The notes: generated from the letters alone by a model not told the origin. A DNA stretch of 55,990 nt from Cohnella xylanilytica (GCF_014212175.1 NZ_JACJVR010000069.1:1-55990), one strand, 5' to 3'. Positions 1 through 8,649 are shown, counted from the first letter of the stretch. Made by a program: numbers and translations.

Positions 1-29
1 GCAGTTGGCCGCGCAGCGCGGCCAACTGC
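1..29. repeat. Inverted repeat with 14-bp arms
   Basis: Perfect arms (GCAGTTGGCCGCGC and its complement) surround a single central base, inside the coding sequence of the comFA-like gene. In frame it encodes an Ala/Leu/Gln-rich stretch. The window edge cuts the context, so no function can be assigned. Confidence 0.6.
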
Positions 30-688
30 AGCGCGCGAAGCGCCGCGGGCTCTTCGCGCAGCGAAGGCGCCGCCGCCTCGAACAAGGCGGCGATCTCCTC
101 GCGAAGCAGCGAGCGGCCTTGCAGGCAGGCCGCTGCTTGCTCCGCCTCCCGAACAAGCGCCTCCGCCGCTATCCCCGCTCCGGCAGCCCACGCTGCCCCT
201 ACTCCCATACCGCCGCTTTCCCCCCAATGCCTCCCCGATTCCAGGGCGCCATTTCTTGCCTCGTCCCGGCCGGCTCCCTTCAGCCGGACCCCATCGACCG
301 CCCACCCTCGTGCTGCACGATCCCCCGCTTCCTGTGCCGCCCCAGCTTCCCGGCCCCTCGTATCTGCCACTCCGAAGAACCGCTCTCTCCGCGGCTTGAT
401 CCTCCTCTCCCCCTTCAGCTCGCCTGCCGTAATCCACGCCAATTCCACGGCGCGAACCAGCTCTCGTTCGACGCTTTCCGCCGTCCACTCCCCCGCCTTC
501 GGGTTCCGCAGCTCGGCCGCCAGCTCCTCCGCCGCGACTTCCGCCAAGCCGAGCGGCAACGGTTGACGGATCCGGCAGATCCGCCGTCCGCCTCTTCGCT
601 CCCAGAAGTCGACGTCGACTTCCCAGGCGATGGAGAAGCGCGCGCCCCATCCCTCCCTGGTCTCCACCGCGTATACGACCGCCTTCAT
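1..688 (-). CDS. N-terminal part of probable ComFA-type competence helicase (partial)
   Basis: An open reading frame of about 229 codons starts with ATG at 688 and runs off the window without a stop. The start is set by a strong SD (GGGAGGGG) just upstream. The visible part is rich in Ala, Glu and Arg and contains none of the helicase motifs, which would lie beyond the edge. The name rests on context: in Paenibacillus relatives a comFA-like DEAD/DEAH helicase with a long N-terminal extension commonly follows degS-degU and one unknown gene, from memory of such genomes. ComFA is the ATPase that helps drive transforming DNA into the cell. The gene has its own promoter and a leader terminator upstream. 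The naming is an inference; that this is a coding region is much surer. Confidence 0.55.
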   Translation of the reverse strand, partial: MKAVVYAVETREGWGARFSIAWEVDVDFWERRGGRRICRIRQPLPLGLAEVAAEELAAELRNPKAGEWTAESVERELVRAVELAWITAGELKGERRIKPRRERFFGVADTRGREAGAAQEAGDRAARGWAVDGVRLKGAGRDEARNGALESGRHWGESGGMGVGAAWAAGAGIAAEALVREAEQAAACLQGRSLLREEIAALFEAAAPSLREEPAALRALQLAALRGQL

Positions 689-749
689 CCCAATCCCCTC
701 CCGTACGTTCCAAACCCCGCCTTTTTAACTCCACCGCCCGCCACGCAAC

Positions 750-812
750 CAGACAACAGAAAAAGCACACCCGCGACCGCCCCTCGGGCAGCCGGCGAAT
801 GTGCTTCATTCG
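750..812 (-). terminator. Intrinsic terminator with competing hairpin in the comFA-like leader
   Basis: Reading the minus strand, a GC-rich hairpin (outer arms GCACA and TGTGC at 804-765, inner GCTGCCC/GGGCGGT) is followed by a T-rich tract (TTTTTCTGTTGT). It lies about 20 nt after the predicted transcription start and about 75 nt before the ATG at 688. A second hairpin, CGAATG-aagca-CATTCG (812-796), shares bases with the 5' arm of the terminator, so the two cannot form together. This layout fits attenuation. It could instead simply end the upstream gene, although it lies downstream of the new promoter. Confidence 0.5.
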
Positions 813-830
813 TCGCAACTATTTGTTTCC

Positions 831-859
831 ATTATACGCCAACCGCCAGAAGCAGACAA
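831..859 (-). promoter_or_regulatory. Sigma-A-type promoter of the comFA-like gene
   Basis: The minus strand reads TTGTCT, a 17-bp spacer, then TATAAT. The start of transcription would fall near 824, in the gap after the stop of the preceding gene and before the gene starting at 688. Confidence 0.6.
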
Positions 860-898
860 GCCCCATCTCTCGCCCGCTTCCCGTTCACGTCACATCCT

Positions 899-1666
899 TC
901 ATATAGGCAGCCGTTTCAAATCTTCCTCCTTGGACAGTTCCACCCACACCGTCTGCGTTCGATCCCGGCTATCGTTCTCCGCTCCAACTCTCCGCTCCGC
1001 TCTCCAACGGCCGTTCGAGTCCGTACCCTCGTCATGCGTGGCGCTTCGTCCCTCGCCGGAATCAGCGCCCAACTGATGATCGCCCTTCCTATTGGCATTC
1101 GCAACGAATTCCGCAGGTTCACCCGTGCTTTCCGCTTGACTCTCTTTGCCGGCCCTCGCCACTCCTGCATTCCCTGCCGTGCTCTCTGTCCCGTCCCCCA
1201 CGATCCCCGCACTCTCATCCGAGCTTTCCGCCAATCCATTTATTCCTTCCCGTTCCATCCCGACGCTCTCATCCCGTTCCTCTATCCCATCTCGCGATGC
1301 CCCCGCCCCCTTGCGGAAGCCCGCCACGCCTCTATAACTCCGTTCCAGCCCCGCGGCAGCCTCCAAATTCTCGCGGCCGCCCCGTTGCCAAGCGATCCCG
1401 CTATCCCAGCCGCGGGCAAACTTCTCGACGATCGCCCCGGTGCCGTCGCCCGACTCCTCCAGCACGACCGTTACCCTAACGTCCGTGCCCGACCTGCGGG
1501 AATACGATTGGAGCGCTCTCATATACCATTCGATCCGATCCTCATGATTGCCGGCCACGAGCACATAGTGCTGCTCCAACGCCTCGCTCCGGCGCCGGGC
1601 CACCCCGTGGGCGCAAACAACGGCGAACGCGTAAACGGCCGCGATGCACAACAATTCGGCAAGCAC
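899..1666 (-). CDS. Membrane-anchored protein of unknown function with a glycosyltransferase-2-like segment
   Basis: I chose the GTG at 1666 because a strong SD (AGGAGGTGG) sits 5 nt before it; this gives 255 residues. The N-terminus is one hydrophobic helix (about residues 3-24, ending in an Arg cluster). A segment follows whose VTVVLEESGDGTG resembles the nucleotide-binding strand of GT2 enzymes, but the usual acidic pair is missing. The C-terminal half is low-complexity, rich in Glu, Gly, Ser, Arg and Asn, with a short tail ending in KRLPI. The gene lies between degU and the comFA-like gene, where Paenibacillus relatives often carry an unnamed gene. Function is unknown; catalysis is doubtful. 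Confidence 0.6.
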   Translation of the reverse strand: MLAELLCIAAVYAFAVVCAHGVARRRSEALEQHYVLVAGNHEDRIEWYMRALQSYSRRSGTDVRVTVVLEESGDGTGAIVEKFARGWDSGIAWQRGGRENLEAAAGLERSYRGVAGFRKGAGASRDGIEERDESVGMEREGINGLAESSDESAGIVGDGTESTAGNAGVARAGKESQAESTGEPAEFVANANRKGDHQLGADSGEGRSATHDEGTDSNGRWRAERRVGAENDSRDRTQTVWVELSKEEDLKRLPI

Positions 1667-1770
1667 GGAGGCCACCTCCTCTGACGGTCCGCGATGAAGC
1701 GACGAATCCATCTGCTGTTGTGACAATATATGCCGGCCCCGGGATGTTCGTTCCGGTATCCGCCTGTCCG

Positions 1771-1970
1771 CGCTCTCCGCTTATCCCTCTTCTCCCATCG
1801 CCGGCCGGTCTTTGTTCGCCGCCTTGGCTGCCTGTTAATCTCCATTTGCCCGCGACGCCGCCCCGCTCTCCGCTTATCCCTCTTCTCCCCGTCGCCGGCC
1901 GGTCTTCGTTCGCCGCCTTGGCTGCTTGTTAATCGCATTTGCCCGCGACGCGGCCCTGCTCTCCGCCTGT
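1771..1970. repeat. 93-bp direct tandem repeat in a non-coding gap
   Basis: Two almost identical 93-bp units (1771-1863 and 1864-1956) are followed by the beginning of a third at 1957. They differ by a handful of substitutions and keep exact register. They fill much of the gap between the degU terminator and the start of the 899-1666 gene. On the minus strand each unit contains a purine-rich run, GGGAGAAGAGGGATAAG or a close variant of it. No convincing gene overlaps them; the rest of the gap shows nothing I can name. Confidence 0.75.
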
Positions 1971-2084
1971 CCGCGCCGCCCCGCCGCCTCATCCTTCCGT
2001 TCCCGTCGCTTCCCTTTCCCCGTAACCCGCGTTGCCGTCCTGCTTACTCCCCCTCTCCGCCGCCGGCCACCTTTTCCCATTCCA

Positions 2085-2137
2085 ACCAAAAACAAATCGC
2101 GGCTCCAACCGCCGAAATCGGCAACCTTGGAACCGCG
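2085..2137 (-). terminator. Intrinsic terminator after degU
   Basis: On the minus strand a hairpin with arms CGCGGTTCCAA and TTGGAGCCGCG, containing an inner GCCGATTTCGGC hairpin, is followed by ATTTGTTTTTGG. It lies about 60 nt after the degU stop codon. Confidence 0.7.
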
Positions 2138-2198
2138 AATGCTGTCTAATCCTATGTATGGGTCTTGCGTATTGCCTTCCTAACTCTGCAGCCTTGCC

Positions 2199-2921
2199 TT
2201 ACAGAGTCACCCAGCCGAACTTGATCGAGTTGATGACCGCTTGCGTGCGATCGTCGACTTCCATCTTCTGCAGGATGCTGCTGACGTGGTTCTTGACCGT
2301 CTTCTCGCTGATGAACAGGTGCTCGCCGATCGTCTTGTTGCTCTTGCCCTCGGCCATCAGGCGCAGCACTTCGGCTTCCCGGCGGGTGAGCGGGTTGTTG
2401 CCGTTCGGGATGAACTTCGTGATCGTCTCGCGGCTGGCCGCGGCGCCGGAGGCGGCTCCGATCTCGTCGAGGTACGTCATCCGCCGCAGCTGGTTGATGA
2501 GCTTGCCCGTCACCTTCGGGTGAATGTAAGCGTGGCCGAGCGCGACCGTACGAATCGCGTTGATGAGCGCCTCCGCTTCCATATCCTTCAACAGGTAGCC
2601 GGTAGCCCCTTTGCGAAGCGTCTCGAACACGTAGCTCTCGTCGTCATGAATCGATAGAATAATGACCTTGATATCCGGGAAAATATCGCGAAGCCGCTCG
2701 GTAGCCACCACGCCGTTCTCGATCGGCATATTGATGTCCAGCAGCACGACGTCCGGCTTGATCCGGTTGCAGAATTCCAGCACCTGAATGCCGTCGCCGC
2801 ACTCCCCGATGACCTCCAAGTCGGACTCCATATTCAGAATACGCTTCAATCCTTCTCTGAAAAGCTGATGATCATCGGCCAGCAGCACTTTGATCTTACG
2901 ATTTGACGTCTTGTTCTCCAT
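2199..2921 (-). CDS. degU: Response regulator DegU
   Basis: The protein has 240 residues, with an N-terminal receiver domain (about 10-125) and a C-terminal LuxR/NarL-type helix-turn-helix (about 175-235). The acidic pair is D16/D17 and the likely phosphorylation site is D62 in the LLDINMP stretch. The DNA-binding part shows [15 protein letters not shown] and the [12 protein letters not shown] recognition region. DegU controls exoenzymes, competence, motility and biofilm functions in Bacilli, depending on its phosphorylation state. The gene overlaps the end of degS by 26 bases, which indicates translational coupling. Length, partner and motifs make the name secure; the regulon in this organism is not visible here. 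Confidence 0.95.
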   Translation of the reverse strand: MENKTSNRKIKVLLADDHQLFREGLKRILNMESDLEVIGECGDGIQVLEFCNRIKPDVVLLDINMPIENGVVATERLRDIFPDIKVIILSIHDDESYVFETLRKGATGYLLKDMEAEALINAIRTVALGHAYIHPKVTGKLINQLRRMTYLDEIGAASGAAASRETITKFIPNGNNPLTRREAEVLRLMAEGKSNKTIGEHLFISEKTVKNHVSSILQKMEVDDRTQAVINSIKFGWVTL

Positions 2922-4089
2922 AATGTCCCAACTCCTTTCGCAGCTCAGCGTTAATAGGAACTTGTATGATAATGGTAGTCCCTTGACCGACGCCCGATTC
3001 GAATTCGATCGTTCCCTGCAGCAGGTCCACCCGTTCCCTCATTCCGATCAGCCCGAACTTCGAATACTTCTTCGATTGGGCCCCCACGGCATCTACCTGG
3101 AAGCCTACGCCGTTGTCCCGGATGACGAGCTGAATCGTCTCTTCCAAGAAAATAATGTCGAGAGAGACGAACGTCGCTTCCGAGTGCTTCTGGACGTTGT
3201 TGAACGCTTCCTGAACGAGCCGGAACATCGCCGCTTCGAGAGCCGACGTCATCCGCTTCTCCTTGCCGATGGCTTCGAACTTCGCGCGGATCGAGGTTCT
3301 CTCCTCGAAGTCCTGGACGAACTTGCGCAGCGTCGGAACGAGTCCGAGGTCATCCAGGGCCATGGGCCGGAGGTTGAAAATAATTTTGCGGATCTCGCCG
3401 AGATCGAACCGGATCTGGGTCTTCAAATCAATTAATTCGCTTCGAACGACCTCCAATTCCTGCGTCCCTAACATCCTTTCGGCGATTTCCGTTCGGAGCA
3501 CGAGGTTCGCCAGAGACTGCGCCGGCCCGTCGTGAATCTCCCGGGCGATGCGCTTGCGCTCTTCCTCCTGCGCCAGGATAATCTTGAGCCCGATCATCTG
3601 CCGGTTCTTGGTCGACTCCAGAATCCGCGTCACTTGGGTCAAGTCGCCCGACAGGTAGTCGAGCACGACGTTCATCTGGGAACCGATCGACTCCGCGCGT
3701 TCGATCGACCTCTCCACGTTCCTCGCGCGGCTCTGGAGCTCGTCGCGGCGGGCCTTCAGATACCCTTCCTTCTCCCGGTAAACCATCAGATCCAGTTGGA
3801 GTGCGGTGGCCTTCTCGTAGGCAGCCTTGATGTCCTTCTCCGAATATCGCACGAAGTCGCGGCTCACTTCGGTAAGCCGGATGCGGGCCAGGCGGTAATC
3901 CCTCTCGATGCGGTCGACCTTGTCGATCGTCTCGCTCGTCTCCTGCAGGACCCTATCCAGCTCTTGGGTCAAGGATAGAAGCTCCCTGCGGGCCGCCTCG
4001 CATATCTCGAATACTTGCATCTTGCTGTCTTCCATGACCTTGACGGCATTCTGGATGACGCGATCGATCTGGTCCACACGGTATTCCAC
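2896..4089 (-). CDS. degS: Sensor histidine kinase DegS
   Basis: This 397-residue protein has no clear membrane segment. It starts with a long coiled-coil sensor region (about 1-170), followed by the HisKA_3 dimerisation segment with the phospho-accepting His186 in REIHDGPAQSLAN, then the ATPase domain (N-box VQEAFNNVQKHSEA, G-box DNGVGF, GLIGMRERV). DegS phosphorylates DegU in the cytoplasm. The start is GTG with an AAGGGG-type SD upstream; a second in-frame GTG occurs four codons later. An extended -10 promoter lies about 105 bp upstream, so degS-degU form a two-gene operon ended by the terminator after degU. Confidence 0.95.
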   Translation of the reverse strand: MEYRVDQIDRVIQNAVKVMEDSKMQVFEICEAARRELLSLTQELDRVLQETSETIDKVDRIERDYRLARIRLTEVSRDFVRYSEKDIKAAYEKATALQLDLMVYREKEGYLKARRDELQSRARNVERSIERAESIGSQMNVVLDYLSGDLTQVTRILESTKNRQMIGLKIILAQEEERKRIAREIHDGPAQSLANLVLRTEIAERMLGTQELEVVRSELIDLKTQIRFDLGEIRKIIFNLRPMALDDLGLVPTLRKFVQDFEERTSIRAKFEAIGKEKRMTSALEAAMFRLVQEAFNNVQKHSEATFVSLDIIFLEETIQLVIRDNGVGFQVDAVGAQSKKYSKFGLIGMRERVDLLQGTIEFESGVGQGTTIIIQVPINAELRKELGHYGEQDVKS

Positions 4090-4193
4090 GCGTACGATTC
4101 CCCTTCTCCCATGCGCGTTCGTGCTTGCGACCGCACTCGCCCGCTTCCATAATCCGCCGGAAAGGCCTTCTTATGGAGCGGGCCGTTGCTTCC

Positions 4194-4202
4194 ATCATAC
4201 CA
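4194..4202 (-). promoter_or_regulatory. Extended -10 promoter element for degS-degU
   Basis: The minus strand reads TGGTATGAT, that is TGn plus TATGAT, about 105 bp before the degS start. No good -35 is visible, as is usual for extended -10 promoters. Confidence 0.45.
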
Positions 4203-4248
4203 TATTTGAGTGCGCCGTGTACCCGAGGTTAGGACTTATGAACGAAGA

Positions 4249-6942
4249 TTAATAGATTGTAATCGACTTCTTCTTCGGGTCCCAGACGACCGTAAGGCCT
4301 AGCTGCTCCGAGACGACCCGAAGCGGAACGAGCACCCGTTCGCTCTTCACGAGCGGAGCCGCGGGAGACGGAACGCGCACTCCCGTCGCGATCAGCTCCG
4401 ACTGGCCCGGCCGCAGCTCCAGCATCTTGTCGCCGCGGAGCACGGTGACCTTCTTCTCCTTCGGATCCCAGACCGTGTCGCCGCCGAGCGCGTCGGAGAC
4501 GAAGCGCAGCGGCACGTACGTCGTCTGGTTCTGCACGAGCGGAGCCGTATCGAGCTTCGCCGCCTGGCCGCCGATCGTCGCGTTCTTGCTGCCGACCGTT
4601 AGCACCACGTTCGTGTTCGTGATCGCGACGTTCTGCGGAGGCACCTGCAACTTCAGATTGTCGAACGCGATCTGGCCCTGCAGCGCCCGCTCGTCCTGAT
4701 CCTGGGCGAGGTTGACGACGTACAGCTTCGTCAGCTTCGCCGGATACGCGATGTTCGCGGAGGAGAGATCGACGCGCAGCGTCTTCCAGCCCGACCAGTC
4801 GATCGGATCGGCGAGCGTGACGTAGGCGAGCTTGCCGTTCGCGTCCTTGAACTCCGCCCGCAGCCAGTTGCTGCTGTTGTCGCCGGACACGTCCAGCGTC
4901 AGCGCGCTCGGGCTGCCGTCGACGGCGATGCCGTTGCCGCCGTTCAAGACCGCGTACGCGAACCGGTCGCCCGTTCCGTTCGTGAAGTCGTAATCAAGCT
5001 GCAGCGCCTTCGAAGTCTCGCGGCCCGGCAGACCGGTGACGATCGCGGCTTGCCCTTTGGTCTCGGCCGGCAAGCCCGTGAAGCCGACGTTGTACGAGAC
5101 GTTCTCGAAGTTCTCGAGCGGCTTCTCGCTGCCCGGCGCCAGGACGAACATCGTCGAGAAGCCGTCGTAGCGCGCGATGGCGTAGCCGACCGTCGCGTTC
5201 GGGCTCACGCTCTGAACCGTAATCTTCCCGTCGGCCGAATTCGCCGTGAAGCCCTTGAACTCCCACTGGATCGACGAAGCCGGAACGGTCAGCTCCCGGC
5301 CGTCCTTCAGCCGCGCCTTCACCGGCACCGAGATGGAGGCCCCGGCTTCGAGAACCGTCGTGTTCGGCGAGACCGTCAGCTGATCGATCTGGTCGGCCCC
5401 GACAACTTCGATCTCGACCGAATCGCTCGCGCTGCCCGACTTGACCGTCAGCTTGGCCGTTCCCGTCTTCGAAGCCGTGAACACGCCGCCCTTGAACGCG
5501 CCGATCGGCTTGTCGATGCTCCACTGCGGAGTGAGGCCGCTCGGATCGATCGGGTTGTAGTACGTATCGTACGCCTTGAGCGCGTATGAAGCCTGCTGCC
5601 CGATGAACAGCGTCTTCGTCCCGCTCGCCACGATGCCCTTGATCGTGCCTTGAGGCGCCGTCGTGTACACCCCGATGCCGTTCGCCACTTGGCGCTGCGT
5701 CGTGCCGTAGGACGTCGGGTGAGCGAGCGTCACCGAGAAGTCCCCGAGCGGACGCGCCACCATCGTCGTCGATCCGCCGCCGTCGAGGTTGACGCCTTTG
5801 TAGACGCCGAGCTGGATCATGATCTGCTGCAGTTCCTTCAGCGGAACGCCCTTCAGCCCGCCGCTCTCCTCGACCGTAATCAGGTAGACGGTTTTGCCGT
5901 CCTTCGAATACCCGACGGCCGTGCGGGCCCGGGCGGCCGCCCCGCTCAGCCCGCTGATGTCGCGGGAGAACTTCGCCGCCGCTCCACCGTCGACGAGAAT
6001 CGTATGCCCGCTCACCATCATCTGGAACGAGGTCGGGTCGTACGTCTTCCCGTTCGTCAGCGAGACGAGCTGATAGTTCGCCGAGACCTTCTGGCCGACC
6101 GCGAGATGATTCTTGATGAAGTCGGCCGCTTCCTTGTGGCCGCGCAGAATGTATCCGTTCTCCGGAACGGGCGTCGCAATCTCGCCGCTCGGGACGATCT
6201 CCGTCACGACGCCGTCCACGACGAACGCCTCCGTCGGCAGCGTGCCGCTGTTCATCGGGCGCTGCGGCGCCGTCCAATTGTCCGTATACATGTACAGCTT
6301 GTTGACGTGGCTGTACGCGCCATCCGGCTCGAACTTATACGCGCTCTTGTTGATGCCTTCGAGCTCGAAGGCCGTGCCGTCCTCCGCCGTGACGGTGCCG
6401 GAGAAGCCGAATTGGTCGACGATCGGCTGGCGGTCCGCCGTCACGCCGAACGAGTACATCCCTTGCAGCCGGGACGTGCTCGTCAGCACCTCGCCGGAGC
6501 GAATCTCCGCGCCGAGGGGCGCCCCTTCGCTCGTGCTCGTCGACGTGTTGAACACGTCGCCGTTGATGCCGGCGACCGCTCCCGTCTCCTTCGCCATCGC
6601 GCCCACGGATTGGCGCGCGGTGACGCTTCCAGCCTTGCCGCTCATCGCGTTCAGCTGGACATAGGGATTCGTGAGATCGATCTGGAGGACGTGAACGAGC
6701 TGGGTCGTTTTCGAAGAGTTCGAGGATACCCATTGGTAGTCGACCTGCTTGGCTCCGGAGGTGACGATAGATTCGCCTTGCTTCACGAGCTTGTAGCTGA
6801 CGGCCGTCGCGGCCGCGGCGACAGGGGGATGCGCGAACGGCCAGCCCGCTCCGGTTACCGAACCGAGCAGCACGGCCCCCGCGACGATCGGGACGAGGCA
6901 CTTGCGGCAGAATCCGTTCATGATATGCAATTTACGAGGCAT
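4249..6942 (-). CDS. Secreted phosphodiester glycosidase (NAGPA-like) with stalk domains
   Basis: The 897-residue protein begins with a signal peptide (about 1-45, cleavage near AAAAT). Residues about 80-430 form a NAGPA/phosphodiester-glycosidase domain of the type often annotated as exopolysaccharide biosynthesis protein: NGD at 127-129 and the hallmark LDGGGSTT at 386-393. Bacterial Ig-like regions follow (about 435-570), then a beta-rich region, and two copies of the copper-amine-oxidase N-terminal (stalk) domain at about 780-897 with YVPLRFVSDAL and LVPLRVVSEQL. The family hydrolyses N-acetylglucosamine-1-phosphodiester bonds in some members; the substrate here is not known, but a wall polymer or exopolysaccharide is plausible. 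The start is ATG with SD GGGAG. Confidence 0.85.
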   Translation of the reverse strand: MPRKLHIMNGFCRKCLVPIVAGAVLLGSVTGAGWPFAHPPVAAAATAVSYKLVKQGESIVTSGAKQVDYQWVSSNSSKTTQLVHVLQIDLTNPYVQLNAMSGKAGSVTARQSVGAMAKETGAVAGINGDVFNTSTSTSEGAPLGAEIRSGEVLTSTSRLQGMYSFGVTADRQPIVDQFGFSGTVTAEDGTAFELEGINKSAYKFEPDGAYSHVNKLYMYTDNWTAPQRPMNSGTLPTEAFVVDGVVTEIVPSGEIATPVPENGYILRGHKEAADFIKNHLAVGQKVSANYQLVSLTNGKTYDPTSFQMMVSGHTILVDGGAAAKFSRDISGLSGAAARARTAVGYSKDGKTVYLITVEESGGLKGVPLKELQQIMIQLGVYKGVNLDGGGSTTMVARPLGDFSVTLAHPTSYGTTQRQVANGIGVYTTAPQGTIKGIVASGTKTLFIGQQASYALKAYDTYYNPIDPSGLTPQWSIDKPIGAFKGGVFTASKTGTAKLTVKSGSASDSVEIEVVGADQIDQLTVSPNTTVLEAGASISVPVKARLKDGRELTVPASSIQWEFKGFTANSADGKITVQSVSPNATVGYAIARYDGFSTMFVLAPGSEKPLENFENVSYNVGFTGLPAETKGQAAIVTGLPGRETSKALQLDYDFTNGTGDRFAYAVLNGGNGIAVDGSPSALTLDVSGDNSSNWLRAEFKDANGKLAYVTLADPIDWSGWKTLRVDLSSANIAYPAKLTKLYVVNLAQDQDERALQGQIAFDNLKLQVPPQNVAITNTNVVLTVGSKNATIGGQAAKLDTAPLVQNQTTYVPLRFVSDALGGDTVWDPKEKKVTVLRGDKMLELRPGQSELIATGVRVPSPAAPLVKSERVLVPLRVVSEQLGLTVVWDPKKKSITIY

Positions 6943-6948
6943 TGTTAT

Positions 6949-6996
6949 CTCCCATGATAAGTATGTATAGTCGGAGACGATGGGAGTTCTCTCCCA
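6949..6996 (-). promoter_or_regulatory. Leader with two alternative hairpins, one masking the ribosome site
   Basis: Reading the minus strand, TGGGAG (6996-6991), CTCCCAT (6986-6980) and ATGGGAG (6955-6949) occur in order before the ATG at 6942. The central element can pair with the first copy, a 6-bp stem with a 4-nt loop, or with the third copy, which is the SD itself (7 bp). Such a pair of exclusive stems could switch translation of the glycosidase. A possible promoter (TTGATT, 16-bp spacer, TAATAG) lies just upstream. Confidence 0.35.
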
Positions 6997-7071
6997 GATG
7001 TTCCTATTAAATAAGACTCAAAAACAATCAAAAAGTTACATACCGAAGCGAATTCTATGAAATTTTTCATT

Positions 7072-7119
7072 TTGAAAAACAGAAAAGCCAGCCCCTCTTG
7101 AGCCTTCCGACTCTGGGCC
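7072..7119 (-). terminator. Intrinsic terminator after manC
   Basis: The minus strand folds as GGCCC / GAGTC-ggaa-GGCTC / GGGCT with wobble pairs and is followed by GGCTTTTCTGTTTTTC. It separates manC from the promoter region of the glycosidase gene. Confidence 0.6.
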
Positions 7120-7160
7120 AGCCTATCTGGCAGGTTCTCGGTTCGTCCCGATTCCCCTCT

Positions 7161-8495
7161 CTATTCTTCCCGCTCCCAAATATCCTCGTCCGTCACTTCC
7201 GAGCCTGTTTGCACTTCGACTAGCTCCAATTCGGATACAGCACGGATCCCGTGCCGCACGAGCGGCGCGATCGTTACGACGTCTCCCGCCCGAACCGCTC
7301 TCGTCTCTCCGCCGACCGTCACTTCCCCTTCGCCGAACAGAATCGTCCACACCTCTTGGCGCCTCTTGTGATAGTGGGAGCGAATTTTCCGGCCGGCCGC
7401 AATGCTCACCCGCTTCGTCAGCATCTCCGTCTCTTCGCCGTATCGCTTGTAGTCGAGCACCCGATACCAGCCCCACGGGCATTCCTCGTACATCAGCCTC
7501 TGGTCAAACGTCAGCACTTCCTTCAGCCGCGGACTCGCCGCCTTGTCGGAGACGAGCACGCCGTCCGGACTGACCGCGACGACAGCATTCGGCACGCCGA
7601 GGATGGCCACGGGAATATCCAACTCGTTGATGAGGTGCGTGTTCTCGCTGTCGACCGAGATCGTGCCTTTGCCGATGAGCGGGGTGTCCATCTCCTCCGT
7701 CAACGTGTTCCAGGTGCCGAGATCCTTCCAGGAGCCGTCGTACGGCAGAACGGCGATATTCCCGGTTTTCTCCACAATCTGTTGGTCGAAGCTGATCTTG
7801 GGCAGCTCTTCGTAGCGGCCTTTAAGTTCGGAATAATCCGTCGGAAATTGAAGCTGCTCGATCTGCCGAACCAGCCAGCCGATCCGAAACGCGAACACGC
7901 CGCAGTTCCACAGCGCTCCCCGCGCGATCAACTCCGCCGCCACCGTCTCCACCGGCTTCTCGTGGAAATGGCTCACCTTCCGGAACTCCGCCGTCTTGTC
8001 GCCGCCTTCTTCCGGAACGATATAACCGTACTTCGCCGAGGGGAACGTCGGCTCGACTCCGATCAGCGCCAGGTCGGCCCCGCCTCCTTCGACCATCCGC
8101 TGCAATTGCAGCACCTTGGAGAAAAAGTGATCCTCCACGTAAGAGTCGACCGGCAGAACGGCGACCGCCTCGTTCTCGCCAGCCTTCAGCTCGCTATGTA
8201 TGTAAGACACCGCCAGCGCGATGGCCGGGAACGTATCTCTGCGTTCCGGCTCCATCACGACAGGAACGTCGTGCCCGATCTGGTTGTGAAGAATATCAAC
8301 CTGGGAGCGGCTCGTCGCCACGATCGCGCTCGATTGCAGGCCAACTTGTTCAAGCTGTCTCCACACTCGTTGAACCATCGATTCCAGCCGATCTTCCGGC
8401 CCCGCGAGCACCTTCAAGAACTGCTTCGACCTCGAATCGTTGGACAACGGCCACAGCCTCTTGCCCGAGCCTCCGGACAGTAGAATTAATTTCAT
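7161..8495 (-). CDS. manC: Mannose-1-phosphate guanylyltransferase with cupin (phosphomannose isomerase-like) domain
   Basis: The 444-residue protein has a nucleotidyltransferase domain (about 1-270) starting with the signature GGSGKRLWPLS, and a C-terminal cupin of the type-II phosphomannose isomerase family (about 345-430, SHYHKRR at 373-379). The first activity makes GDP-mannose from mannose-1-phosphate and GTP; the second, if active, interconverts fructose-6-P and mannose-6-P. The length is slightly short of the usual 460-480 residues for bifunctional enzymes. The start is ATG with SD GGGAGG. GDP-mannose could feed the exopolysaccharide or a glycoprotein glycan; no GDP-sugar-modifying gene lies nearby. 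The gap upstream (8496-8605) probably holds the promoter, but I could not define it. Confidence 0.88.
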   Translation of the reverse strand: MKLILLSGGSGKRLWPLSNDSRSKQFLKVLAGPEDRLESMVQRVWRQLEQVGLQSSAIVATSRSQVDILHNQIGHDVPVVMEPERRDTFPAIALAVSYIHSELKAGENEAVAVLPVDSYVEDHFFSKVLQLQRMVEGGGADLALIGVEPTFPSAKYGYIVPEEGGDKTAEFRKVSHFHEKPVETVAAELIARGALWNCGVFAFRIGWLVRQIEQLQFPTDYSELKGRYEELPKISFDQQIVEKTGNIAVLPYDGSWKDLGTWNTLTEEMDTPLIGKGTISVDSENTHLINELDIPVAILGVPNAVVAVSPDGVLVSDKAASPRLKEVLTFDQRLMYEECPWGWYRVLDYKRYGEETEMLTKRVSIAAGRKIRSHYHKRRQEVWTILFGEGEVTVGGETRAVRAGDVVTIAPLVRHGIRAVSELELVEVQTGSEVTDEDIWEREE

Positions 8496-8605
8496 AGGTC
8501 CTCCCTCATGTATGCCTAAACATTAGTCCCTTAACATAATTACTCTATTCTAATCCATTCGTTCCTAGAACCTATCAAAAAATGATAACTTTCAATATGA
8601 CGCCA

Positions 8606-8641
8606 TAAAAGTGGCTGCCCGCCGAAAGGCAAAGCAGCCAT
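8606..8641 (-). terminator. Hairpin terminator after the stalk-domain gene
   Basis: The minus strand has arms TGGCTGC and GCAGCCA with an inner GCC/GGC pair, followed by a short CTTTTAT. The T-tract is modest, so termination may be partial. Confidence 0.5.
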
Positions 8642-8649
8642 CATTGTTA

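Noticed and set aside
5..1684. Long plus-strand open frame of 559 codons
   Set aside because: It is antisense to two genes with good SDs, has a Pro/Arg/Ser-rich composition with no domain, and reflects high GC content.
1519..1992. Arg-rich minus-strand frame through the 93-bp repeats
   Set aside because: It overlaps the better-supported 899-1666 gene in another frame and has a composition expected of non-coding GC-rich DNA.
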